A stretch of DNA of 64,000 bases from Rhizophagus irregularis. Lineage: Eukaryota; Glomeromycota; Glomeromycetes; Glomerales; Glomeraceae. Made by a program: the position numbers and the translations under genes. Below, piece by piece: positions 13,090 to 23,899 of the stretch. Every line of letters begins with the position of its first letter. Position 1 is the first letter of the stretch. Where the stretch lies: assembly GCF_026210795.1 (NCBI RefSeq), contig NC_089458.1, forward strand, positions 3,054,001-3,118,000, written 5' to 3'. The notes under the pieces are model-generated. The model was not told the origin of the DNA. It made no database searches and saw only the letters and a program-made list of their open reading frames with translations.

Positions 13090-13730
13090 CAACAGGGCGG
13101 ACATGCATTATATCACAATGTCGATCACTTGCCGATCATGATATAAGTGATATCACGTTAAATTTGAAGCTTTATTCCAAGCAATAAATGTTCTGACAAT
13201 TTATGTTAAATTATTTTATTTAATAGTTTCATTTATCAATAAATTAATATAAAAGTATTGTGGCAAAATAAGGTGTGTTTCCAAAGTTAGATTTTACGTC
13301 AAATTTTCAATAATTAATATATATGCTATATATATGCCGATCATCTGCTAACGCGACTTTGAAGCTTTCGCGGCTTACGATCTGGGCGAAACTTGAAACT
13401 TTTACAGTATATTATTTATATTCAAGAATCAATGGTTAAAATAAACCTGGATAATTTTTGATAACCCAAAAGTTATCATTAAATAAATGTTTACAATTAT
13501 TGTAAAATTAATATATGTCTGATATTTGACAAAATCTTTATGAATTATTTTAAGAACTAATTTATTAACAATAAATAAAATAAAGTAAATAAAATCGAAA
13601 TTTTATACATTATTATGTAGAATTTGTGAAAAAACTAATTCAACGGTATTTTTTTATGTGATAATATTGGACAAGTGATCGGCAAAATGATCGGCAATAT
13701 CGTGATAATATGGGGATGTCCGCCCTGTTG
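13090..13730. mobile_element. 0.64-kb MITE with CAACAGGGCGGACAT ends
   Basis: A perfect 15-bp inverted repeat (13090-13104 and 13716-13730) is flanked by direct repeats GTATGAG at 13083-13089 and 13731-13737. The 7-8 bp duplication and the CAGGG-like end suggest an hAT-like non-autonomous element. Subterminal GATCACTTGCCGATCAT motifs recur in inverted orientation near both ends. It landed a few bases inside the right end of the 4.8-kb transposon, as shown by GAGCCAAATCGGCCC immediately after the duplication. No open frame. Confidence 0.85.
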
Positions 13731-13869
13731 GTATGAGCCAAATCGGCCCATATGAATATAACATAACATTTCCTTTTATAGTAGGATCTGCAAAGAATTT
13801 TATATATGATTTTTACCTTAGACCTAGGGGTGACCTATCTTATAAGTAAGCAGAGTCTTCTTTTAACAG

Positions 13870-14010
13870 TTAATTAATTTGATCATTGTAACTATTATAA
13901 TTAATTCCAACTACTATAATTAATTTTAACCATTATAATTAATTTCAACTATCATAATTAATTTCAATTATTGTAAATTTGTAATTAATTTTAACTATCA
14001 TAATTAATTA
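13870..14010. repeat. Tandem minisatellite, TAATTAATTTCAACTATCA-type unit
   Basis: About five imperfect units of roughly 24 bp read ATAATTAATTTYAACYATYA. It begins a few bases after the right end of MITE-A copy 1. Confidence 0.7.
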
Positions 14011-14507
14011 TGACTTTAGCATTTTCATTTTAGTTTTATATAATTATAGTCTTAATATATAAACAAAATCATTTGTAAAAAGTTGAGTAAACTAAAGGTT
14101 AGCTTTTAAAATAATCTTTTTTGTTTCTTTTGCATTAACTTTTATTTTTTCTTAATCTTTATTTATTTTTCTTTAAGTAGTATGCTTTTTTGAATAAATA
14201 AATAATAGTTTTTTCTTTAATTTTGTTCTTTTTTGTTTTACTTTTAGTTTTATTTTTTTCTACTTTTTTTTATATATTAAATTTTCTGTTTTATAGTTGA
14301 TTAAAGGTAAATTTTCCTTTTTTTTTCTATTTTGTTTTTTATTCTTTGTTTTTAATTTTTGTTTTTTGTTTTTTTGTTTTTATATTTCATCTTTAACTTT
14401 TTTTGCTTATTTTGATCTCTAGTTTATGAAAGATACTTTTTTCTTTAGATTTTCAAGTTATAATTAAAGGTATTTTTTTTTCTTTTTTTTTGTTGTCATT
14501 TCTTATA
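14011..14507. other. T-rich spacer, no gene
   Basis: Long T tracts interrupted by short GTTTT and CTTT motifs on the plus strand. No open frame or inverted repeat seen. Confidence 0.5.
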
Positions 14508-14714
14508 CAGTCAACTCCCTCTATAGTCACTCCCGTTATAGTCATATTCTACTATATAGTCACACCAGTTGAATGTTCAAAACACTTTATTATTAAAATC
14601 TATCCTATATAGTCACAATCTATCTATAGTCACTATCACACCTATCCTCAAAAATCTTATATTAAAAAGAACCATTTATAATCACAGTTATATAAAGAAT
14701 ATATTAAATAACTT

Positions 14715-15305
14715 GGCATCTAATAATCGTACAAAGATGTATCATAGCTTGTTAGAATCGTCTCACTGAGACGAATCGAATGGTGGTAGTTTTATCCTTT
14801 TCCGATCACTGGCTGACGAGTTATTCAACAAAATGTTAAACATCGGCATTATAATATTTCTTGATTTACGTTTACTGCGCCATTTAACATTTTGCTAGAT
14901 TTCTCGGTACCTAGTGATTGTAAAATGACGATTTATAGCTCGTTGGAATCGCCTCATCGAGACGAATCGAATGGTGGTAAGCTCATCTCTCTGTGATCAA
15001 TATTGACGGAGTTATTACTTAAAAACCATTTAATATTTTTTAATTTTGGAAATTGATTTAGTGATTGGATTTCGATGTATCTTATACCATTAGATTCATC
15101 TCATCAAGATGAATCGAATGGTAGTAAGATCGTCTTTCTAGGATCAATATTGACAGAGTTATTAAACAAAAACCATTAATATTTTTTTAATTTTGAAAAT
15201 TAATCTAGTGATTGGATTTCGACATATTTTATACCATTAGAACCGTCTCATAAAGACGAATCGAATGGCAGTAAGATCATTTCTCTACGATTAATATTGG
15301 TGAAG
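14715..15305. repeat. Satellite array, GAGACGAATCGAATGGTRGTAAG unit (4 copies)
   Basis: Four units about 145-190 bp apart each contain a dyad reading TCTCATCGAGA followed by CGAATCGAATGG and a TRGTAAG tail (cores near 14751, 14942, 15091 and 15236). Each is preceded by a CAGTGATTG-like or CTAGTGATTG-like block. Related units occur at 49915-50292 and 60030-60275. No coding function. Confidence 0.75.
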
Positions 15306-16070
15306 TTACGATACAATAAAGTTTTAAGTATAATTCTGGCTAAAATTATGTTAATTTTTGACCGGAATTATGATATACAAATATAAGAAATTTTTTATAT
15401 AGTCACATCTTTTTATAATCACCAAATATAGAGGATCATCACAACTCTTTCCTGAAATTTTGAAAAACATATTGTTCGAAATTTACAAGTTTAAAATAAT
15501 CTTTCCTCGTTGCTTTCTTCTTACCAAACTTGCTTTGCTATGACAACACCCAAAGCTCCTTCGGTTATTAACCCTGATATACCACCTCCGCCGCTTCCTG
15601 GACCTACTTTTACCACTGGAAGTCTCTCGTTATCTTCTGATAACTCTGGTGGTGCATCCGCTAAGCATTCGCATTCTGTCCCTGATAACGCTATAGATAT
15701 TGAAACAACCTCTACTCATACCCCTGGTTTCAGCCCTAATCCTACTGCTTCGACCGGCTTTCCTGTCAATAAAGTTGCTGTCATTACGCAACCACCTGTT
15801 ACTAATGACAACTCTCTAGACTCCTCTATCCACGCACAAACCCTTCTTACTCCTACCACTGTTGCCTCACAGGACGACAAAGGTAAATATGTTGCCTTCG
15901 CTATTCCGGAACGTCAACTATCCCCCAATGGTAGTGCTGCCGCTATCAAATCCGCACCGTCTCGCTATCATGCTGCGGCCTATCTACGCGACGCGCCTGA
16001 TGTGTTCAAAGTTAAATTCACTACCAATCGCTCCATGTGTGACGAAGTGGATTGTTCACTCTCCCGTTAT

Positions 16071-17003
16071 CATATGGGCTGATTTGTTTACTCTGCATTA
16101 AAAGGAGTTATTAAATTGATTTTCATAATTTTTGTTACTCAAAATTGTTTTGTAATACCAAAAAATCATCTGATTGATGATCACTTGACTAAATAATAAG
16201 TTGAACAAAAATTTACATTTGCGAAACTTAAATTATTAAATGTAAAAAAGCTGTGAAAAAACCCATTTCACTAATAAAAAACCCATTTCTTATATATATG
16301 GAATTTTTAACATATATTATTAAAAAGTAAGTATATTTTAATAAAATATAAAGTAAAATAAAAATTTATATAGTCTTAGCAGCTATAAATGTTTATAAAA
16401 ATATAATAAAAATATCATATAAAAGATGGTATCATAATAGATATTTTCAAACAATAAAAATAATTATTTTATGTCGGAGTTTGTATTACTATCTTTAAAT
16501 GCAAATATATCAAGATTCACTGATCCGTTTTCTATAATTTTAGGCTTGTTGGAAAGCCCTTGTTCTGGACTTTATAGGCGAAAAAAGAACTCGCCGATTG
16601 AATCATTAGATCCAGAGATATTTACATTTAAAGTTGAGGTACGAACTTTTTAACATGCTTAAATGCAAATATCTTGGGATCCACTAATCCATTTTTTATA
16701 AATTTAGGCTCTTTGGAAAGCCCTTGATCTGGTCTATATGAACGAAAAAAGAGCTTGCCGATTGGATCACTGGATCTGGAGATATTTACGTTTAAAGTTG
16801 AAATACAAATTTTTAACATATATAGTAAGTACTAAGAATTATATTAATTTAAAAGAAATATTTACCAAATTATAGTATAATAACATTAAATAAAAATTTT
16901 TTAATACTCATCCCCAATTTACTGTATATTATATAGTATTTTGTATAATAAAAATGTAATAAAATCAATATTTTAATTAAAGGTAGACAAATCAGCCCAT
17001 ATG
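16071..17003. mobile_element. 933-bp MITE related to the 4.8-kb transposon
   Basis: The ends are a near-perfect inverted repeat, CATATGGGCTGATTTGTTTA at 16071-16090 against CATATGGGCTGATTTGTCTA read inward from 17003. They differ from the ends of the 4.84-kb element at 8916 by few bases over the first 16. The LINE ORF1 resumes directly after it. No open frame of its own. It is therefore a candidate non-autonomous member mobilised by the same transposase. Confidence 0.85.
16485..16825. repeat. Tandem duplication (about 165-bp unit, two copies) within the MITE
   Basis: Two direct copies (about 16490-16655 and 16656-16820) share TTTAGGCTYKTTGGAAAGCC, GAACGAAAAAAGAGCTTGCC-like and GAGATATTTACRTTTAAAGT segments, with roughly 85 percent identity by eye. 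Confidence 0.75.
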
Positions 17004-20000
17004 TTCCTCCTATAGCGTCCGCGCACGTTGCGATAGATCAGACGATAACAAAAAGATTCTTGTCTTCTTCAATAATCAGGAGGATTTAACCGATTGTGTC
17101 ATCTCCCCACATGCTGATCTCCTCGATTTGGCCTTCACCCATTATTTCCCTGCAGATGCCAAACTTAGTGACGAAGCGAAGTCTTTGTTTGTCACTGACA
17201 TCCCACTTTTCCTAAACGAGATGCAAGTCTGTCAGGCATTTTCCCGATATGGTACTGTGATCAAGTGCAAACTCACCCCTAAGAAACATTACTATAATGG
17301 ACATATCCAATTTTCCTCCGCGGACGTAATTATCCAATTCAACGATATCTGGGCGATCATCTGCCTAGGTAATTCTTTACGTGTCTGCCCGACATCCTTC
17401 TCAAAAGCCCAACGTAATAGCTGAAGAAAACATGTTGCTATCCTTGCCGGCATTCCCAAAAATATTAAAGAAGCTGACCTTTTAGAAATTGCTACTCAAG
17501 TTAACGCTAAAGCTCTTAACGTTCCCCTTTCTGTCAATTCTTACAAGCCCAAACCTTATGTATATTTAAATTTCTCCTCGTTCGATACTCTTGAGGCCGC
17601 GAAAGAACTATCTGTGGCTTTCTGCGACAAAGGTTTGATATGGCACCTTCCTAATGAAGCTCACACTTTATGTTATGTTTGTGGACGTTCGGATTGCTCT
17701 TTTTCTGTATATAGCCCTTGTCCCACACGCAAAGTGGATGATCACCTTAACAAACTATATTCACGCTTTAATGCTAGTCCTCGATATAGTCATCAGGATT
17801 CGCACCAATCACGTGATAAATCCAATTCTCGTTCAAGATCGCGATCTAATTCTAGATCCCGTAATAATCCTTCCTCATCCCGATCCAACAATAACAATAA
17901 TAATATTAACACTCCCTGTCCCGATATTTTTAACCGTAATAATCAGACCAATAACAATAACACCAACTCCAGAGTCAATGTAAATTCTTCCGGTTCTACT
18001 CAATCTCCTCATATGCCACATCCTAATAGTTCTACATCTACTTCTCAGAGTAATAACCTTACTTATACGCTTCCTCAACACATCATTAATGATTTACGGG
18101 CGCAGATTAAAAAAATTGCTAACACCCTTAGAATTCTCAATAAAACTGTCTTCTAGATGCAGGATACTATTACGACACATGAGTATAGGCTAACAGAGCT
18201 TGAATCAATGATGAGCTATAATTACCCTAACAACGCTGATTTACATTCATCTCCTGTTAATACTGAACTTTATTCCCAAGATGTTGGATGGGATAATGAA
18301 CCATCCTATAATACGAGTTCACGATCCGATCTTCCTCCCTATACTTCTTCTTCTCTTATGGACACATCTCCTGATGCTTCCTTTTCAGCTTTGGATCCTA
18401 ACTTCGTCTTGTCCAATAGACATGTCCCCTTACCATCTTCTTGACCTAATACTAGTGTCCCTGATGTTACTGCCTTCTGCCTGCAATTGGAAATTTCTAA
18501 TGTTACTAGCGTCCATAAAAATCTTTCTGTTCAACTTGGTTCGATTATGGAAAAATTGGACTCCTTCTCTCCTCCAAATCCTTCCCCTTCTAATGATTGA
18601 ATACCAATTTACATCGGATGCATCACAGGGATTTCACCCCCTAATAGTGCGATACCTAATAATAGTGTTCCTAATAATCATTCTCTTTTTCCTTCCCCTC
18701 TTATTAATTTTGGACAAATCAATGTTAATGGTTTGTGTTCCCCTGTTCGTCAGTTGCATTTGTTAAATTATTTCCTTCATTCCTCTTTTGGCGTTTTATC
18801 TTTAAATGATACTCGTCTTACCCCTTCTAGTGCTAAATTTATTTATCATAATGAACACTCCCAATATAATTTTAAGTCCTATTGGGCTCCTTCCCCTTCT
18901 AATTCACGACCTCATGATGGTGTTGGTCTTTTACTTCGCCATCCTTTACATAAACATGTTCAGAAGATTGATCCTTGGAAAGGTCGTCTTTTAAAATTAG
19001 ATTTTTTTTTTCACCAAACAAAAATTTCTATTATTTCTGTCTATATTCCTCCTTATCATTCTATTCATTATAAAGAACGCGATGCTATTTTTGCACAACT
19101 TAATTTATGGCTTGATAAAGCCCGTTCTAATAATTATCATGTAGTCATCCTTGGTGATTTTAATGCAGATGCAATTTCACATTCACATCTTCCTTAACAT
19201 CATTTGAAAATTTTGCGTTCACTTTCTTCTCGATATTTTACGGATCATCAATCCCATATTTCTTCAATTTCAGGTCCTAGTTCTACCTTTTACCATCAAA
19301 ATGGTTCTTCAAAACTTGATTATATTTGGTCATCCCCTGGATTTCCTGCTCCTGGTCTCTTCTCTCATGTTGAAACTTGTCCTAAGATGAATGATAATCA
19401 ATTTACTGATCACCGTGTACTTATAACGGCATTTAACTTCAGCTCTTATTTCGCTACTCTAGCTAAAGCTAGATTAAAACAAAAAAGCGAACAGCGCACC
19501 ATTTTTCTTTACAAAAATTTAAAGGATGATGTTTGGGATGCATTTTCTAATGAAGTGAATTCCCGTCTTGAGCTTTATTTGGCTACACACCATCCTTCCA
19601 TATCTTCACTTTCTGCCTTTCCTTTGGACAAACTTTGGCACGCTCTTAAACGTTCTATTCTTGGTGGTGCCATCGATTCTTTACCATTTCAACATGTATC
19701 CAATACCCATCATCATAAATATTCTCCCAAGCTCACAATGCTTATTGCTATTAACAAATTCTTGGATAGATTATTGTTTAAATTGACTACGTCTCAGACT
19801 AGTCATCCTACTTAAATTTTACAAATGATTAATTCTCTACCTACACAATTGATTCTTTTGAAATCTCTTTTAACAGATTATACTATACCTATATATAATA
19901 CAACACCTCGCCCTGCTTTTGTCAAATTTTTGCCTTCACAAAAAGCTTTGGTCTCTCCTTATCTCTCCACGCAATTTTATCAACATCGTGTGGATTCTAT

Positions 20001-20622
20001 TGAATATTATACTGCTCTTAGAGATGAGCATTTCTCTATGTCGCCGGGTTCTTTTATTTCCTCAGCTCTGTCAGTGGAACATCGCTCTATCGTTCTCGAT
20101 AGAGTTTTAGTTGTAATTGACTCCAAACCCACATTACTTACTGATCCTTCAGAGATCAAACAAGCTGCTATCAAACATTTCCAATCGGTTGTTACTCCTC
20201 CTTTGTTCCAGCATTCTTCTATAGATTTATTTCCTTCGCGCTGGCAAAAAGCGTATACTCCTATTTCTAGCATTGACTCGTCTTTATATACCTCAGTCAT
20301 GTCTCCTATTCTGGAAGAAGAATAGAAGAACACTATCCAGTCTATGCCTAATAACAAGGCCTCTGGTCCTTCTAAGATCTCTTATGAGATGCTCAAACAT
20401 TTAACTGGAGAAGCTTTCAATTTGTCTCTTGTATTAGCTAATGCCTGCCTTATTCATAGAGATATTCCTGCTGATTGGCGTAAAGCGCTTGTTTATCCCA
20501 TTCCCAAGCCTCATGAATTTGACGCCCAATTAAAGAATACGCGTCCTATTACTTTGTTAAAAACTGTACGAAAATGTGTGGTTAAAGTCGTTACGATTTA
20601 ACTTTCAAAAATCCTTGCTGAC

Positions 20623-20866
20623 TAAGGTTGCTTGCCGAAACCTAGGGGTTTAGGCAAGATGGCGTTTTGCCGAAAAGCGAAATTCTGCCGAAACTATATT
20701 AAAGTTATATTAAAAAACTGGCGAAACTTTGGAGAAAGGCGAAACTGCCGAAATTTATTATAAATGCCGAAACTGCCGAAACTCTGCCAAAACTATAATA
20801 AATCTATAGTAAAATTTTGACGAAACTAATTGTAGGATTTTGAAGAGGTTTAGACAAGCAACCTTA
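20623..20866. mobile_element. 244-bp MITE, TAAGGTTGCTTGCC family, in LINE RT
   Basis: The ends TAAGGTTGCTTGCC and GGTTTAGACAAGCAACCTTA are inverted. Flanks TTGCTGAC (20615-20622) and TCGCTGAC (20867-20874) form an 8-bp duplication with one mismatch. Removing the element and one flank rejoins the LINE frame (LSKILADNQVLQGG). The interior is a string of GCCGAAACT-type repeats. A second copy lies at 38249-38493. An hAT- or MULE-like origin fits the duplication length. Confidence 0.85.
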
Positions 20867-21418
20867 TCGCTGACAACCAAGTACTTCAAGGTGGTAATTT
20901 TGCTGGATTACCAGGCGGTTCTACTGACATTTCTATTAAAATGCTTGATGCTATTATTCATCAACGCTGCTTTGACAAAACTGATGACCAAGAGTTATGG
21001 ATTGTTTCTCAAGACATTTCTAAGGCTTTTGACTCGATTGATTTAAGCATGCTTAAATTGGCTTTAATCCGTTTGCATATCCCGCCTTTGTTGATCAAAT
21101 TTATCATTAATCTTTTTACAAGACGCAATAATAAAATTATTACTCATTATGGTGATACTTCTGGATATAGAGTTAGAATAGGTATTGACCAGGGTGAAAT
21201 TATTTCTCCGTTATTATGGGTAATTTATTTTGATCCTTTGCTTACAACACTTAATCGAAAAGCTTGTGATCCCTTTATTTTGAAATCCTCTGCATTATTG
21301 GATTACTCTCTGATTGAATATGAACAACATAATCTCCCTGTTTCACATATTACATTTATGGATGACTCTACTTTGATTGCTTTATTTAAACGAGGAATTA
21401 AAGATCGCCTTTTCATTA

Positions 21419-21615
21419 CAGTGACACCTCTCTAAGTGCACCCTCCTTGAGACCATAGTAAAAAAATAGTAGAATGTGCACTTAGAGAGGGTGTGCATTT
21501 ATAGAGAGTAAAATATTAAGAGCTCTTATAAGTTGGGACCAGGCCCACCGTGCACTTAAAGAGAATTTATATAGTACGTGCACTTATAGAGGGTGCACTT
21601 ATAGAGGTGTCACTG
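21419..21615. mobile_element. 197-bp pogo/mariner-like MITE in LINE RT
   Basis: Near-perfect inverted ends start CAGTGACACCTCTCTAAGTG at 21419 and close with TATAGAGGTGTCACTG at 21615. TA flanks both sides. Deleting the element and one TA restores the LINE reading frame across the junction (RLFITAEFYTLNN). Internal GTGCACTTA motifs repeat in both orientations. Confidence 0.9.
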
Positions 21616-23899
21616 TACTGCTGAATTCTATACTTTAAATAATACTCAAGCGAATTCTGCAAAATATATCCTTCTTTCTTTTGAACAATTTTCTCAAACC
21701 GTAGTGTTTGATCTTTTTTCTTCTCCTTTAATTTCAAGTTGTACCCTTACTTTAAAGGCTTTAGCTTTGTCTACCTCTTTCCGTTTTTTAGGTGTCTGGT
21801 TTTGTCTTTCGGCTTTTTCTCGCTTTGTGCATAATCAAGCTACTTCCATGGTCAAAGATATGGCTGCTTTACTTAGCCCTAAAAAGCTTTTGGCACAACA
21901 TGTGGCTTATCTTTATAATGTTGTCCTACTTCCAAGGCTTGAATTTCGCTTACAAACCACATTGTTTGCTGAATCTACCATTAATTGTATAGTTTCTCCA
22001 ATGCTTTCCCTTATTCGACAGAAGGCCGGTTTTGCTTCAGTTACTCTTCTTTCTGCGCTTTTCACATTGTTGCCATTCTCAATCCAACATGCTTTTAGCC
22101 GATTTTTATCATCTCATGTGGCTTCATGGCAAAGAATTTTTTCCCATCCTTTATATATACTCTTTGCCAATTATATGATTACTTATCTCCAAGGCTTCTT
22201 GGATTGTGATGTTTGTCCTTCTACTATTGACTTGGAACCATGGTCTCATACCTTTTCCCTTTGAACACATTCATTATTCAATTCTTTATTGTTCTCTTCT
22301 CGATTGAATATCACGTGGTTGTTATTGTTCTGACCTCTGAGAAAAGATTTACGTTTGGTGATCCCACTCCAGTCCATTTTACCCAAAGACTTATTTACTT
22401 CCATGAAAAATGTTTGGAAGAATTTCTGCACTCATTTCCTTGCCCAATTGGTTACTCCGTATGGCTCTCAACTTCTCTCATAAAAAGATTTACGTTTTCT
22501 TAAACGTGTTTTGAATAAAGGATCTGTGCCTGCTTGGTTCACTTTTTTATTTAATTTTGTTGTTATTTCTAATTCTTCTTTCTTTTTTGTTTTACCGCAA
22601 TTTAGAATACCTAATTCCCATACTGTAGCTTCTATCTCCTTTATAGATATTAGTCAAAATTATTTGTTCAATCCTCAATGGGCTATTTCTTTTAATCGCA
22701 ATACTAACTCTTTCCTTGTTAGCCGTGTGATCATTACCTATCCTGCTTCGTGAAATAAAGCTCTTATTTCACATTGGATTGCGTCATCTGTCGATGACTT
22801 ATTGTTCGAATTCACTGCATGCCAAGGTTGTGCCTCTGCTATTCCGTGATCCTCTACCTCCAAGATATTGCTTAAACAATGTCCTTCTGAAAAATGTTTT
22901 TCTTATGTGCCTCTATCAAATCTTATTTGTTACCTACGAAGTCTCGTACTTATATACATGCGGACACTCGTTCGGTTTTACTTTCTGCCTCGTTAGGCTA
23001 TGCCAAATCTTTGTTATTATTTCATCTTTTTGCTCCGGTTCGATTACTTCCTATGAACGATCAAATGTTTAGGATTTCCGATATCCAACTTCCTTCTTCG
23101 GTGTCTACACTTTATGTTGATGGCTCTTTCCTTCCTTTGTCTAGTCATTCGGCACCTTCGATAGCTTATGCATAGACTGCTATCGATTCTGATGGATTCA
23201 TTTTAGAATCTCACTATAATACCATTCCTTTTTTTTTTCCTTCTGCCTTGCGTTCAGAAGTTTTTGCTTTATTACATGGACTGGACTCCCTCCCTCGGAA
23301 TTCCAAAATTATAGTCGCCACTGATTGTGCGCAATTAATTTCTTTATGGTCTTCGTACATGGATGCTCCCTTTATTCCTAAATTGCTTAAAGAAGCCAAC
23401 CACCTTTTGTGGTTGTCAATACGAGCTATTATTTTACATAAGAACCTGGAAGTTACTTTGATCAAGATTCCTGCTCACGCTGATGACTCTTTGAATAATC
23501 ATGTAGATGATTTAGCAAAAGCTGCCCATATGGACTCGCACCTTCCTTTTCAATTGTCACCTGAACTTCTGGCTTCTTGTGTTTTACAATTTAATTCCTT
23601 CCCTGTGAATATGAATATCCAGAAATTTATTAGAGAAATCTTTGACGCTAAGAATCTCTTAACTCTTGTTACATTACCGAGATTCAATCTTAATTCCTCT
23701 ATTTCTGATATTGATTGGGCTTGTACCAAATTTTGTTTTAATAATAAACAATTCAATTTTTCTCATCGGAATGGCCATTCTGAATTTTGTGCTTTCTGTA
23801 TCAAAATTTTATTAGATATGCTTCTGACACTCTCAACTCTTCAGAAACGAAAACCTTATCTCTATGATCTGAGTTGGCTTTGTCCTCAGTGCAACTCCT

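Larger units (their letters stand above)
8916..13754. mobile_element. 4.84-kb DNA transposon with CATATGGGCCGATTTGG inverted ends
   Basis: A perfect 21-bp inverted repeat begins CATATGGGCCGATTTGGCTC at 8916-8936 and closes at 13734-13754. The element sits inside MITE-A, whose two halves lie directly outside. Inside are a plus-strand C2H2-finger gene near the left end and a long multi-exon minus-strand gene starting near the right end, so the two genes converge. A 933-bp element at 16071-17003 has nearly the same ends and is probably a non-autonomous relative. I could not settle a target-site duplication. The carried transposase-like gene is not one I can place in a named superfamily. Confidence 0.85.
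8821..13853. mobile_element. MITE-A copy 1, split by a 4.8-kb transposon
   Basis: The left half (8821-8915) and right half (13755-13853) together match a small MITE seen whole at 36088-36303. Left landmarks are TTTACTAATAGTTTTTACCT and TTAAATTCTATTGGTTA. Right landmarks are TTATAGTAGGATCTGCAAAG and TGACCTATCTTATAAGTAAG. The extreme left end is eroded. Three further copies lie at 36088, 38508 (reversed) and 53064 (also split). Intact members have roughly 25-bp inverted ends reading CCCACTTACTTATAA-. The family has no coding capacity and has twice been the target of later insertions. Confidence 0.8.
15540..18600 (+). pseudogene. LINE ORF1 (RNA-binding, zinc-knuckle) remnant
   Basis: This is the first open frame of a non-LTR retrotransposon, which normally makes a nucleic-acid-binding protein that coats the element RNA. 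The N-terminus (15540-16070) is rich in P, S and T. A 933-bp MITE then interrupts. After it come an RRM-like fold (FVTDIPLFLNEMQVCQAFSR, from 17188), a second RRM-like segment (VAILAGIPKNIKEADLLEIA, about 17434), a cysteine cluster CYVCGRSDC (about 17675), an SR-rich stretch and an N/S-rich linker. In-frame stops sit at 17422 (TGA), 18154 (TAG) and 18442 (TGA); the natural end appears to be the TGA at 18598. Codon use is less AT-biased than the surroundings. ORF2 follows directly. Confidence 0.75.

Noticed and set aside
18281-18766. Leu/Ile-rich frame overlapping the end of LINE ORF1
   Set aside because: Alternate frame of ORF1 and the ORF1-ORF2 junction; hydrophobicity arises from T-rich codons.
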